The notes under the pieces were generated by a model. It saw only the letters and a program-made list of their open reading frames with translations. It was not told where the DNA came from and made no database searches. Shown in pieces: positions 34,246 to 43,003 of a stretch of DNA of 64,000 nucleotides (positions are counted from its first letter, which is position 1; each line of letters opens with the position of its first letter). Source of the stretch: Clostridia bacterium (GTDB lineage Bacteria; Bacillota; Clostridia; Oscillospirales; Acutalibacteraceae); the NCBI GenBank assembly GCA_900770165.1, contig CAAGJJ010000131.1, positions 16,846 through 80,845 of the forward strand. Reading direction: 5' to 3'. Position numbers and translations under genes: made by a program.

Positions 34246-34448
34246 TGAAGGCTTCAGAAATTAGAGAATTAACAAATGAAGAGCTTAAAACTAAGCTAAA
34301 AGACCTTAAAGCTGAACTTTTTAACCTGCGTTTCCAGCTTGCAATTAACCAGCTCGAAAACCCAATGCGTATCAAAGCTGTTAAAAAGGATATTGCAAGA
34401 GTGCAGACAATCCTTCGTCAAAACGAATTAAACAGCGTTGAAGCGTAA
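34245..34448 (+). CDS. rpmC: 50S ribosomal protein L29
   Basis: 67 aa, two long helices: EIRELTNEELKTKLKDLK and QLENPMRIKAVKKDIARVQT. Located at the tunnel exit beside L23. ATG overlaps the rplP stop. Confidence 0.97.
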   Translation: MKASEIRELTNEELKTKLKDLKAELFNLRFQLAINQLENPMRIKAVKKDIARVQTILRQNELNSVEA

Positions 34449-34465
34449 GGGAAGGAGGATGCTAC

Positions 34466-34723
34466 GTGAGCGATAGGAATATGAGAAAAACAGAGGTCGG
34501 CAAGGTCGTAAGTGACAAAATGGATAAAACCATTGTAGTTGCCATTGAGAATAGTGTTAAACACAAACTTTATAACAAAATTATCAAACACACAATTAAA
34601 CTTAAAGCACACGATGAGAATAACGAGTGCAAAATTGGTGACAAAGTTCGCATTATGGAAACTCGCCCTTTGTCTAAAGATAAAAGATGGCGTTTGGTAA
34701 GTATTATAGAAAAAGCAAAATAG
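34466..34723 (+). CDS. rpsQ: 30S ribosomal protein S17
   Basis: 85 aa, GTG start after GGAGGATG. OB-fold protein with KTEVGKVVSDKMDKT and RIMETRPLSKDKRWRLV. Binds 16S helices 7 and 11. Confidence 0.97.
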   Translation: MSDRNMRKTEVGKVVSDKMDKTIVVAIENSVKHKLYNKIIKHTIKLKAHDENNECKIGDKVRIMETRPLSKDKRWRLVSIIEKAK

Positions 34724-34733
34724 TAGTATATAT

Positions 34734-34754
34734 AGTTAGAAAAATTTTCTAACT
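34734..34754 (+). other. Palindrome between rpsQ and rplN
   Basis: AGTTAGAAAA (34734-34743) and TTTTCTAACT (34745-34754) form a perfect inverted repeat in the 50-base gap before the rplN ribosome-binding site. It could be a weak attenuator or an RNA processing site. Confidence 0.4.
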
Positions 34755-34773
34755 TTAAAAGGAGGAACGCACT

Positions 34774-35142
34774 GTGGTACAGCAGCAGACCTACCTCAAA
34801 GTTGCCGATAATACCGGAGCAAAAGAAATTATGTGTATTCGCGTTCTCGGTGGTACCGGCAGGAGGTATGCCAATATCGGAGATGTAGTTGTTGCTTCAG
34901 TAAAAAAAGCAGCACCAGGCGGAACCGTTAAAAAAGGCGACGTAGTTAAGGCGGTAGTTGTTAGAACAGCAAAGGGTGTACGCCGTGATGACGGAACATA
35001 CATCAGATTTGATGAAAACGCAGCCGTTTTGATAAAAGAAGACAAAAACCCAAGAGGCACCCGTATTTTCGGGCCGGTAGCAAGAGAATTACGTGATAAG
35101 GATTACCTTAAGATCTTAAGTCTTGCTCCCGAAGTGCTTTAA
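34774..35142 (+). CDS. rplN: 50S ribosomal protein L14
   Basis: 122 aa, GTG start after GGAGGA. VQQQTYLKVADNTGAKEI and IFGPVARELRDKDYLKI are diagnostic. L14 forms an intersubunit bridge. It opens the spc-type half of the cluster. Confidence 0.98.
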   Translation: MVQQQTYLKVADNTGAKEIMCIRVLGGTGRRYANIGDVVVASVKKAAPGGTVKKGDVVKAVVVRTAKGVRRDDGTYIRFDENAAVLIKEDKNPRGTRIFGPVARELRDKDYLKILSLAPEVL

Positions 35143-35157
35143 TGGAGGTGTTCACTG

Positions 35158-35475
35158 ATGATAAAAAAGGTTCATGTTAAGACGGGTGACACCGTAGTCG
35201 TACTAAGCGGCAAAGAGCGTGGGAAAAAGGGTAAAGTATTAGCGGTAAGCCCAAAAGAGGGCAAGGTTATCGTAGAGAAAGTGAATATAGTTTCTAAACA
35301 TGTAAAACCTCGCAAAATGGGAGACCAAGGCGGTATTGTTAAAACCGAAGGCGCGATGTATGCATGTAAAGTCCAGCTTGTATGCCCAAACTGCAACAAA
35401 CCTACACGTGTCGCACATAAAGTAAATGACGGCACAAAGGAACGCGTTTGTAAAAAATGCGGAAAATCGCTGTAA
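35158..35475 (+). CDS. rplX: 50S ribosomal protein L24
   Basis: 105 aa. KOW motif DTVVVLSGKERGKKGKV near the start. The C-terminus carries four Cys (CPNC and CKKC), a zinc-ribbon form of L24. An assembly initiator of the large subunit. Confidence 0.97.
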   Translation: MIKKVHVKTGDTVVVLSGKERGKKGKVLAVSPKEGKVIVEKVNIVSKHVKPRKMGDQGGIVKTEGAMYACKVQLVCPNCNKPTRVAHKVNDGTKERVCKKCGKSL

Positions 35476-35487
35476 GGAGGATATGAG

Positions 35488-36027
35488 ATGGCAAGATTGA
35501 AGGAGTACTATAAAAATGATGTTGCTCCGCAGCTAATGAAGAAATTTTCTTATAAAAGCGTAATGCAAATACCAAAGCTTGATAAGATAGTTATAAATGT
35601 TGGTGCCGGCGAAGCAAGAGATAACTCTAAAGTTATTGATTCTATTGTAACTGATATTGCAGCTATTACAGGTCAAAAACCTATGATATGTAAGGCTAAA
35701 AAATCAGTTGCAAACTTTAAACTTCGTGAAGGAATGAATATCGGAGTTAAAGTAACTCTTAGAGGCGACAGAATGTATGAATTTTTAGATAGACTTTTCA
35801 ATGTGGCACTTCCAAGAGTTAGAGATTTCAGGGGAATTAATGCTAACTCTTTTGATGGCCGTGGAAACTATAATATGGGTATCAAAGAACAACTTATTTT
35901 CCCAGAAATAGAGTATGATAAGATAGATAAAGTCCGTGGAATGGACATCTGTTTTGTAACGACCGCAAACACTGACGAGGAAGCTCGCGAGCTATTAACT
36001 CTTATGGGCGCCCCGTTTGCGAAATAA
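35488..36027 (+). CDS. rplE: 50S ribosomal protein L5
   Basis: 179 aa. IPKLDKIVINVGAGEA, KPMICKAKKSVANFKLREG and MGIKEQLIFPEI are typical. It binds 5S rRNA and contacts P-site tRNA. GGAGG before ATG. Confidence 0.98.
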   Translation: MARLKEYYKNDVAPQLMKKFSYKSVMQIPKLDKIVINVGAGEARDNSKVIDSIVTDIAAITGQKPMICKAKKSVANFKLREGMNIGVKVTLRGDRMYEFLDRLFNVALPRVRDFRGINANSFDGRGNYNMGIKEQLIFPEIEYDKIDKVRGMDICFVTTANTDEEARELLTLMGAPFAK

Positions 36028-36039
36028 GGAGGGATTATT

Positions 36040-36225
36040 GTGGCCAAAACTTCAATGAAAATTAAACAGCAAAAACCTCAGAAGTATTCAACAAGACGAT
36101 ATAACAGATGTAAAATCTGTGGCAGGCCGCATGCCTACCTTCGTAAGTTTGGAATATGCCGTATATGCTTTAGGGAACTTGCTTATAAAGGCGAAATTCC
36201 AGGTGTAAAAAAAGCCAGCTGGTAA
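36040..36225 (+). CDS. rpsN: 30S ribosomal protein S14, zinc type
   Basis: 61 aa, short zinc-binding form (S14 type Z). CKIC and CRIC pairs, 12 residues apart, form the zinc finger. GTG start 2 bases after a GGAGGG site with usual spacing. The type with all four Cys matches zinc-sufficient growth. Confidence 0.97.
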   Translation: MAKTSMKIKQQKPQKYSTRRYNRCKICGRPHAYLRKFGICRICFRELAYKGEIPGVKKASW

Positions 36226-36240
36226 GGAGGTAAACGGTAC

Positions 36241-36639
36241 ATGCAGATAACTGATACAATTGCTGATCTACTTACAAGAATTCGCAATGCGAGTTCGGCT
36301 AAGCATGAAACAGTAGAAGTTCCTGCATCAAACATGAAGAAGGCTATTGCACAGATTCTTGTTGATGAAGGATATATAAAGAAATTTACAGTAATCGAAG
36401 ATGGTAAACAGGGAATTATTAAAATTACTCTTAAATACGGTGAGGGTAAAAAACCTATTATTTCCGGCTTGAAAAGAGTTTCAAAACCTGGTCTTCGAAT
36501 CTATAGCAATGTAGAGGATATGCCAAAGGTTCTTAAAGGCCTTGGTATCGCTATTATTTCAACATCAAAAGGTGTTATGACAGATCGTCAAGCACGTAAA
36601 GAAAATGTTGGAGGCGAAGTCCTTGCATTTGTTTGGTAA
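36241..36639 (+). CDS. rpsH: 30S ribosomal protein S8
   Basis: 132 aa. ITDTIADLLTRIRNA at the start and ISTSKGVMTDRQARKENVGGEVLAFVW at the end, of which STSKG contacts 16S helix 21. S8 represses the spc operon in E. coli. Confidence 0.98.
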   Translation: MQITDTIADLLTRIRNASSAKHETVEVPASNMKKAIAQILVDEGYIKKFTVIEDGKQGIIKITLKYGEGKKPIISGLKRVSKPGLRIYSNVEDMPKVLKGLGIAIISTSKGVMTDRQARKENVGGEVLAFVW

Positions 36640-36651
36640 GGAGGTGCTAAA

Positions 36652-37200
36652 GTGTCTAGAATTGGAAGAAAACCTATAAATATTCCCGCCGGTGTTGATG
36701 TTAAATTAGCAGACGGTGTTATTACAGTTAAGGGACCTAAGGGGACTCTGACACAAAAGATTCACCCTAATATGGATGTTAAAGTGGAAGATTCAGTTAT
36801 AACTGTAACTCGTCCAGACGATAACAAAAATAATAGATCTCTTCACGGACTTACACGTACACTTATAAGCAACATGATTGAAGGTGTAACTAAGGGTTAC
36901 AAAAAAGAGCTTGATGTTAATGGTGTAGGATATCGTGTACAAAAACAAGGCAAAAATTTAGTTATGAATTTGGGATTCTCTCATCAGGTAATTATGTCTG
37001 ATAATGAAGACATTACTATTGAAGTTCCAAATCCAAACAAAATTATTATAGTTGGTATCGATAAACAAAAAGTCGGACAATTTGCTGCAGAGGTAAGAGA
37101 AAAACGTCCACCTGAACCATATAAAGGTAAAGGCATTAAATATGTTGATGAAGTTATCCGCCGCAAAGAAGGTAAAGCCGGTAAGGGCGGTAAGAAGTAA
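36652..37200 (+). CDS. rplF: 50S ribosomal protein L6
   Basis: 182 aa, GTG start. SRIGRKPINIPAGV, duplicated L6 fold and REKRPPEPYKGKGIKY near the C-terminus are diagnostic. Located near the factor-binding site. Confidence 0.98.
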   Translation: MSRIGRKPINIPAGVDVKLADGVITVKGPKGTLTQKIHPNMDVKVEDSVITVTRPDDNKNNRSLHGLTRTLISNMIEGVTKGYKKELDVNGVGYRVQKQGKNLVMNLGFSHQVIMSDNEDITIEVPNPNKIIIVGIDKQKVGQFAAEVREKRPPEPYKGKGIKYVDEVIRRKEGKAGKGGKK

Positions 37201-37217
37201 TTAAGGAGTGAGTAACA

Positions 37218-37577
37218 ATGGTGAAAAAGCCTGACACAAATAAGGCTAGACTTAAACGTCACCGCAGAGTGCGTGGTAAAATACAAGGTACTAATGAGCG
37301 TCCACGCCTAAACGTTTTCCGCTCCACCAATAACATCTACGCCCAATTGATTGATGATATTAAAGGAGTAACTTTAGTATCAGCATCAACACTGGACAAA
37401 GATTTAAATGGTTATGGCGGAAATAAAGAAGCCGCACGAAAAGTAGGCAAGCTTATTGCAGAACGTGCCGCACAAAAAGGAATCCGTGAAGTCGTATTTG
37501 ACAGAGGCGGATATATTTTCCACGGCCGCGTCAAAGAGCTGGCCGAAGGCGCCCGTGAGGGCGGCCTCAAGTTCTAA
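37218..37577 (+). CDS. rplR: 50S ribosomal protein L18
   Basis: 119 aa. KRHRRVRGKIQGTNERPRL, VFRSTNNIYAQ and FDRGGYIFHGRVKELAEGAREGG are diagnostic in parts. It binds 5S rRNA with L5. Confidence 0.98.
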   Translation: MVKKPDTNKARLKRHRRVRGKIQGTNERPRLNVFRSTNNIYAQLIDDIKGVTLVSASTLDKDLNGYGGNKEAARKVGKLIAERAAQKGIREVVFDRGGYIFHGRVKELAEGAREGGLKF

Positions 37578-37594
37578 AGAAGGAGGAATAACTT

Positions 37595-38092
37595 TTGGCT
37601 AGAATTGACGCATCCACATTGGATTTAAAAGAAAAAGTAGTTTCTATAAACCGTGTATCAAAAACTGTTAAAGGTGGTCGTATCTTTAAGTTTGCAGCTT
37701 TAGTAGTTGTAGGTGATGGTAACGGCATAGTAGGTTTTGGTATAGGTAAAGCAGGAGAGGTTCCAGATGCAATACGCAAAGGAATCGAAGATGCTAAAAA
37801 GAATCTTATGAAGATCTCTTTAAGAGGTTCTACAATACCACATGAGGTTATAGGTAAATTTGGAGCAGGAAGAGTATTAATGAAACCTGCTGCTCCAGGT
37901 ACTGGAGTTATTGCTGGTGGTCCTGTTCGTGCAGTTGTTGAAGCTGTAGGAATTAAAGATATTAGGACAAAAGCTTTACGTTCTAACAACCCATGTAACA
38001 CTGTTAGAGCTACTCTTGAAGGCTTAGAACAATTACGTACAGCCGAAGAGGTCGCATTAATCCGAGGCAAATCGGTAAAAGAAATTTTATAA
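37595..38092 (+). CDS. rpsE: 30S ribosomal protein S5
   Basis: 165 aa, TTG start after AAGGAGGAA. dsRBD-like part (VVSINRVSKTVKGGR, GFGIGKAGEVPDAIRKG) and C-terminal VRAVVEAVGI. Important for decoding fidelity; spectinomycin contact site. Confidence 0.97.
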   Translation: MARIDASTLDLKEKVVSINRVSKTVKGGRIFKFAALVVVGDGNGIVGFGIGKAGEVPDAIRKGIEDAKKNLMKISLRGSTIPHEVIGKFGAGRVLMKPAAPGTGVIAGGPVRAVVEAVGIKDIRTKALRSNNPCNTVRATLEGLEQLRTAEEVALIRGKSVKEIL

Positions 38093-38107
38093 TTAGGGGG
38101 TAGCAAG

Positions 38108-38287
38108 ATGGCAGAAATTAAAATTAAACTTATAAAAAGCCTTATTGGCTCAAAAAAAGACCAGATTGCAACCGCTGAATCTTTGGGGCTAAAGAAAATC
38201 GGAAATGAAACAATTCAACCTGATAACGTTCAGACCAGAGGTAAAGTGGCAAAGATATCCCACCTCGTAGAGGTAATAGAGGCTTAG
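38108..38287 (+). CDS. rpmD: 50S ribosomal protein L30
   Basis: 59 aa, found by reading between rpsE and rplO. IKIKLIKSLIGSKKDQIATA, LGLKKIGNET and a C-terminal VAKISHLVEVIE match L30. AGGGGG lies upstream of ATG. It is absent from some bacterial lineages but kept here. Confidence 0.96.
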   Translation: MAEIKIKLIKSLIGSKKDQIATAESLGLKKIGNETIQPDNVQTRGKVAKISHLVEVIEA

Positions 38288-38305
38288 ACAAGGAGGTGCG
38301 TATAA

Positions 38306-38746
38306 ATGAAATTGCACGATCTTTCACCTGCACAAGGTTCAACTAAAGAATCTAAACGTATAGGTAGAGGACACGGTTCAGGTCAGGGTAAAACTGCTGG
38401 AAAAGGTCATAAAGGACAAAAGGCTAGAGCAGGAAGAGGTATGCGTCCTGGCTTTGAAGGTGGACAGATGCCATTGCAAAGACGTATTCCGAAAAGAGGA
38501 TTTAATAATATATTTGCAAAGAAAATAGCTATTGTAAATCTTTCATCTTTAAATAAATTTGAAGATGGCGCAGTAGTAGATACACAAGCTATTATTGATG
38601 CTGGAATTACAAAGAAAGAATACGATGGAATAAAAATTTTAGGCAATGGAAAGTTGACCAAAAAGCTAACAGTTAAAGTTGCTGCATTCTCTGAATCTGC
38701 AAAGCAGAAAATTGAAGCTGCTGGCGGAAAAGCAGAGGTGATTTAG
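38306..38746 (+). CDS. rplO: 50S ribosomal protein L15
   Basis: 146 aa. LHDLSPAQGS, GRGHGSGQGKTAGKGHKGQ and FEGGQMPLQRRIPKRGF are diagnostic. The gene ends exactly where the secY TTG begins. Confidence 0.98.
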   Translation: MKLHDLSPAQGSTKESKRIGRGHGSGQGKTAGKGHKGQKARAGRGMRPGFEGGQMPLQRRIPKRGFNNIFAKKIAIVNLSSLNKFEDGAVVDTQAIIDAGITKKEYDGIKILGNGKLTKKLTVKVAAFSESAKQKIEAAGGKAEVI

Positions 38747-40060
38747 TTGTTTAGAGTAATGGCAAATGCCTGGAAAATGGTAGATCTAAGAAAGAAAATA
38801 TTATTTACCCTTTTAATTATAGTTGTTTTTAGAATTGGCTCGGTTATTCCTGTTCCTTTTCTCGATATTAATGCACTTCAAGCATTAATGCAAAATAACT
38901 TGAATAACGGTAATGAACTTTTCTCTATGATTGATATGTTGTCTGGTGGTGCTTTTGCACAAGCTACATTATTAGCAATGGGTGTTTCGCCTTATATCAA
39001 TTCATCTATTATAATTCAATTGTTGACAGTTGCAATTCCACCTCTTGAAAGAATGGCTAAAGAAGGGGAAGAAGGACGTAAAAAAATTGCAACAATTACT
39101 AGATATGTAACTGTAGTTTTAGGCTTAATTCAAGGTACAGGCTATTATATTTATTTGTTAAATAACCATATTACAATTTATAGAAAAGGCTCTTATGCTG
39201 TATTTTCTGCTTTTGTAATTGTTTTGGCATTTACTGCAGGTACAGCACTTATGATGTGGTTAGGTGAACAAATTAACCAAAAAGGAATAGGTAATGGTAT
39301 ATCTATTCTTCTGTTTACTGGTATAGTTGCTAGAATGCCTGCTACTATTAATAATTTAGGTGTATACTTTAAAAATGCTATGAATAACCCAAATCAGTTT
39401 GGACAGTATTTCGTTTATGTACCATTATTTGTATTAATATTCTTGGCCGTAATTTGGGTAATTGTCTTTATGAATGATGCTGAACGCCGTATACCTATTC
39501 AATATGCTAAACGTGTTGTTGGCAGAAAGATGTACGGAGGACAAAGTAGTCATATACCAATAAAGATAGCATTGGCAGGTGTTATGCCAATTATATTTGC
39601 AAGTTCAATACTTCAAATACCTAACTTAATTAATGCTTATGTGAATCCAACAGGTTTTTGGAAAAAAGTTTTAGATGCCCTTTCCACTGGTGGATGGGTT
39701 TATTCGGTTGTTTATTTCTTATTGATTATATTATTTGCTTATTTTTATGTTGCAATACAGTATAATCCTATTGAAATGGCAAATAATCTTCGCCAAAGTA
39801 ATGGAACAATACCTGGAATTCGTCCAGGAAAACCAACAGCTGATTTTATTTCCAAGATATTATCTAAAATCACTCTAATAGGCGCTCTGTTTTTAGCAGT
39901 TATAGCAATATTACCTATTGTGTTTGGTGCTTTAACTAAAATGCATAATATGTCACTTGGTGGAACATCTGTAATAATCTTAGTCGGTGTTGCTCTTGAA
40001 ACTGTAAAACAGATGGAATCTCAGATGATGATGCGCCATTATAAGGGCTTTTTAGATTAA
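38747..40060 (+). CDS. secY: Protein translocase subunit SecY
   Basis: 437 aa, ten membrane helices. It forms the membrane channel for secreted proteins. Features: VPFLD and the plug region, SPYINSSIIIQLLTVAIPPLE, the cytoplasmic loop with RRIPIQYAKRVVGRK, and MANNLRQSNGTIPGIRPGKPT. TTG start touches the rplO stop; ATG 38759 is the alternative. Confidence 0.97.
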   Translation: MFRVMANAWKMVDLRKKILFTLLIIVVFRIGSVIPVPFLDINALQALMQNNLNNGNELFSMIDMLSGGAFAQATLLAMGVSPYINSSIIIQLLTVAIPPLERMAKEGEEGRKKIATITRYVTVVLGLIQGTGYYIYLLNNHITIYRKGSYAVFSAFVIVLAFTAGTALMMWLGEQINQKGIGNGISILLFTGIVARMPATINNLGVYFKNAMNNPNQFGQYFVYVPLFVLIFLAVIWVIVFMNDAERRIPIQYAKRVVGRKMYGGQSSHIPIKIALAGVMPIIFASSILQIPNLINAYVNPTGFWKKVLDALSTGGWVYSVVYFLLIILFAYFYVAIQYNPIEMANNLRQSNGTIPGIRPGKPTADFISKILSKITLIGALFLAVIAILPIVFGALTKMHNMSLGGTSVIILVGVALETVKQMESQMMMRHYKGFLD

Positions 40061-40089
40061 CACATAGTGTTATTGGGAGGTAAAGAATA

Positions 40090-40722
40090 TTGAAATTAAT
40101 TCTTTTGGGTGCACCGGGCGCCGGAAAAGGAACACAAGCAGAAGCTATTTGTAAATACTTTTCTATCCCGGCTATTTCTACAGGAAATATTATTAGAAAA
40201 GCGCTGAAAAGCGGCACTGAGATGGGGAAAAAAGCTAAATTATTTATTGACAAAGGGGACCTTGTTCCTGATGATATGGTTGTTAAAATAATTGAAGAGC
40301 GATTGGAAAATGAAGATTGTAAAAATGGTTTTATACTTGATGGTTTTCCAAGAACTATTCCCCAGGCCGAGGCTCTGGACAGAATGGGTATAGATATTGA
40401 TAAAGTTGTTGATTTTGAGGTATCTGATGAAGATATTATTTCAAGAATGTCTGGACGCCGTGTCTGTGAATCATGTGGAGCAAGTTATCATATAATCCAT
40501 AAAAAGCCACTAGTAGATGGTATTTGTGACAATTGTTCAGGCACCCTAGTTCAGCGTAAGGATGATCACCCGGATACAGTAAATGCACGCTTAAGAGTGT
40601 ATCATGATCAAACTGAACCTTTAAAAAACTACTATAATAAGCAAGGCAAACTAATCGTTATAGAAGGAAAAGGCAAAATTGAAGATATAACTCAAAGAGC
40701 CATTTCTATGTTAGAGGTGTAG
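40090..40722 (+). CDS. adk: Adenylate kinase, zinc-lid type
   Basis: 210 aa, TTG start after GGGAGG. It balances ATP, ADP and AMP. P-loop GAPGAGKGTQA, DGFPRTIPQA and the LID with four Cys (CESC and CDNC) forming a structural zinc site, typical of Gram-positive enzymes. It lies between secY and map, as in most Bacillota. Confidence 0.97.
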   Translation: MKLILLGAPGAGKGTQAEAICKYFSIPAISTGNIIRKALKSGTEMGKKAKLFIDKGDLVPDDMVVKIIEERLENEDCKNGFILDGFPRTIPQAEALDRMGIDIDKVVDFEVSDEDIISRMSGRRVCESCGASYHIIHKKPLVDGICDNCSGTLVQRKDDHPDTVNARLRVYHDQTEPLKNYYNKQGKLIVIEGKGKIEDITQRAISMLEV

Positions 40723-40724
40723 TT

Positions 40725-41477
40725 ATGATTGTGATAAAAAATTCCCGTGAAATTTCAATAATGAAAGAATCAGGAAAAATTTCTGCAAGGGCATTAAAGC
40801 TTGCTGGTGAGGCGGTTGAACCTGGTGTATCAACTGCAGAAATTGATAATATAGTCCGTAAGTATATCGAGTCTCAGGGGGCTACCCCCTCGTTTCTCGG
40901 TTACGGAGGATTTCCGGCAAGTTCATGTATTTCGGTAAATAATGTGGTTATCCACGGCATACCAAGTAAACACTGTATTCTTAAAAATGGAGATATTGTA
41001 AGTATTGATATAGGAGCCTGCTTTAATGGCTTTCATGGAGATAATGCTTATACATTTCCATGTGGAGACATTAGTGACGAAGCTAAAAGACTTTTAGATG
41101 CTACAGAAAAAAGTTTATATGAAGGCATTAAAAAAGCAACAGCTGGTTCCAGAGTAGGTGATATTGGGAATGCTATACAAGAGTATGTCGAGGCACGCAG
41201 TTACTCGGTGGTACGAGATTTTGTCGGGCACGGAGTAGGTGCGAAGCTACATGAAGACCCATGTGTACCAAATTTCGGAACAAAAGGTAGAGGAGTTCGC
41301 CTATTGCCTGGTATGACAATTGCCATTGAACCAATGGTTAATGTTGGAACTCATCGTGTTAAGGTCTTAGATGATGATTGGACAACAGTTACAGCTGATG
41401 GAAAAAATTCTGCTCATTTTGAACATAGTGTTGTTATAACTCCTGATGGTCCGGTAATTTTAACTTTGCCAGATTAA
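40725..41477 (+). CDS. map: Methionine aminopeptidase, type I
   Basis: 250 aa. It removes the initiator Met from new proteins. The pita-bread fold metal ligands are seen in SIDIGACFNGFHGDNA, VGHGVGAKLHEDP, IAIEPMVN and FEHSVVIT. Starts 2 bases after adk. Confidence 0.97.
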   Translation: MIVIKNSREISIMKESGKISARALKLAGEAVEPGVSTAEIDNIVRKYIESQGATPSFLGYGGFPASSCISVNNVVIHGIPSKHCILKNGDIVSIDIGACFNGFHGDNAYTFPCGDISDEAKRLLDATEKSLYEGIKKATAGSRVGDIGNAIQEYVEARSYSVVRDFVGHGVGAKLHEDPCVPNFGTKGRGVRLLPGMTIAIEPMVNVGTHRVKVLDDDWTTVTADGKNSAHFEHSVVITPDGPVILTLPD

Positions 41478-41489
41478 GGAGCAGACATT

Positions 41490-41726
41490 ATGAAAATTGT
41501 GAAAGGATCAGTTGTAAGATCAAGGGCAGGACATGATAAAGGAGACTTTTTTGTTGTTCTTGATTTAGACAGTGAATATGCTATTATTTGTGACGGTAAG
41601 CATAGGCCACTTGAAAAAACTAAAAAAAAGAAGTTTAAACATCTTTTTGCTACGAATACAGTATTGTCTGAAGATACATTTGAGACGAATCGTAAAATTC
41701 GTAAAGCGTTGAGTACATTTATTTAA
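41490..41726 (+). CDS. KOW domain RNA-binding protein (L14e/L6e-like)
   Basis: 78 aa. The KOW motif is at the start (VKGSVVRSRAGHDKGDFFVV), followed by a basic KTKKKKFKHL stretch. Such proteins lie between map and infA in many Clostridia and resemble archaeal/eukaryotic L14e. Probable ribosome or rRNA binding; precise role unknown. Confidence 0.9.
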   Translation: MKIVKGSVVRSRAGHDKGDFFVVLDLDSEYAIICDGKHRPLEKTKKKKFKHLFATNTVLSEDTFETNRKIRKALSTFI

Positions 41727-41783
41727 ATACCACAGAAATAGTTTTTTATTATAAATAAATTAGATTGTGGGGAGGTAATTATA

Positions 41784-42002
41784 TTGTCAAAACAGGATGT
41801 TATCGAAATAGAAGGTACGGTTAAAGAAGCTCTACCAAATGCTACATTTATGGTGGAACTACCTAATGGCAAAACCATATTAGCACATATTTCAGGAAAA
41901 CTGAGAATGAATTTTATTAGAATTTTACCTGGAGATAAAGTTACTGTGGAAATGTCACCATACGATTTAACAAGAGGACGTATTACATGGCGTTCAAAAT
42001 AG
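41784..42002 (+). CDS. infA: Translation initiation factor IF-1
   Basis: 72 aa, OB-fold. KQDVIEIEGTVKEALPNATF and ISGKLRMNFIRILPGDKV are diagnostic. It occupies the A site during initiation. TTG start after GGGGAGG. Confidence 0.97.
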   Translation: MSKQDVIEIEGTVKEALPNATFMVELPNGKTILAHISGKLRMNFIRILPGDKVTVEMSPYDLTRGRITWRSK

Positions 42003-42036
42003 TTATATGAACTAAATAATAATAGGAGGCATACAA

Positions 42037-42150
42037 ATGAAAGTCAGACCTTCTGTCAAAAAGATTTGTGAAAAATGTAAAGTTATAAAGCGTAAAGGGA
42101 AAGTCATGGTTATCTGTGAAAACCCTAAACACAAACAACGTCAAGGTTAA
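42037..42150 (+). CDS. rpmJ: 50S ribosomal protein L36
   Basis: 37 aa, found by reading between infA and rpsM. MKVRPSVKKICEKCKVIKR with two Cys, then a third Cys and His near the end (ICENPKH) form the zinc site. AGGAGG before ATG. Confidence 0.97.
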   Translation: MKVRPSVKKICEKCKVIKRKGKVMVICENPKHKQRQG

Positions 42151-42178
42151 GATATAATCAATAGGAGGTGCAATCAAT

Positions 42179-42547
42179 ATGGCACGTATAGCAGGTGTTG
42201 ATTTACCAAGAGATAAAAGAATTGAAATTGGACTTACTTATATCTTTGGTATTGGACGTAAAACTGCAAGCGACATTATTGCCGCAACAGGAATAAATCC
42301 AGATACTCGCGTAAGAGACTTAAGTGAAGATGATGTTTCAAAATTAAGAGAGTATATAGATAACTCTTGTAGAGTTGAAGGTGATCTTCGTAGAGATATA
42401 GCTTTTGATATAAAAAGACTTATTGAAATAGGTTGCTATCGCGGTGTGCGTCATCGTAAGGGTCTTCCTGTAAGAGGTCAGCGTTCAAAAACTAACGCTC
42501 GTACACGAAAAGGTCCTAAGAAAACTATGGCAAATAAGAAGAAATAG
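42179..42547 (+). CDS. rpsM: 30S ribosomal protein S13
   Basis: 122 aa. ARIAGVDLPRDKRIEIGLTY, GIGRKTA and RHRKGLPVRGQRSKTNARTRKGP near the C-terminus. It bridges to the large subunit and contacts P-site tRNA. Confidence 0.98.
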   Translation: MARIAGVDLPRDKRIEIGLTYIFGIGRKTASDIIAATGINPDTRVRDLSEDDVSKLREYIDNSCRVEGDLRRDIAFDIKRLIEIGCYRGVRHRKGLPVRGQRSKTNARTRKGPKKTMANKKK

Positions 42548-42565
42548 GTAAGGGAGGAATTCTAA

Positions 42566-42970
42566 ATGGCAGCACAAAAGAGTGGTAAAAAAACCACAGT
42601 GCGTAGACGCCGTGAACGTAAAAATATTGAACGTGGAGCTGCACACATTCAGTCCACCTTTAATAATACAATTGTTACTATAACAGATGTTCAAGGCAAC
42701 GCAGTTTCTTGGGCGAGTGCAGGTGAGCTTGGATTTAGAGGTTCAAGAAAATCTACTCCTTTTGCAGCCCAAACAGCAGCAGAAACAGCAGCAAAGGCAG
42801 CTATGGAGCATGGAATGAAATCGGTTGAAGTTTTTGTTAAGGGTCCTGGTTCAGGACGTGAAGCAGCAATTAGAGCTCTACAAGCTGCAGGACTTGAGGT
42901 TAGCATGATTAAAGATGTTACTCCAATTCCACATAACGGGTGCCGTCCACCAAAAAGAAGACGTGTTTAA
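42566..42970 (+). CDS. rpsK: 30S ribosomal protein S11
   Basis: 134 aa. AHIQSTFNNTIVTITD, GFRGSRKSTPFAAQ and IPHNGCRPPKRRRV are diagnostic. Platform protein near the mRNA exit. Confidence 0.98.
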   Translation: MAAQKSGKKTTVRRRRERKNIERGAAHIQSTFNNTIVTITDVQGNAVSWASAGELGFRGSRKSTPFAAQTAAETAAKAAMEHGMKSVEVFVKGPGSGREAAIRALQAAGLEVSMIKDVTPIPHNGCRPPKRRRV

Positions 42971-43003
42971 TTTTAGATTGATTACAGGAGGTGTAACCAT
43001 AAT

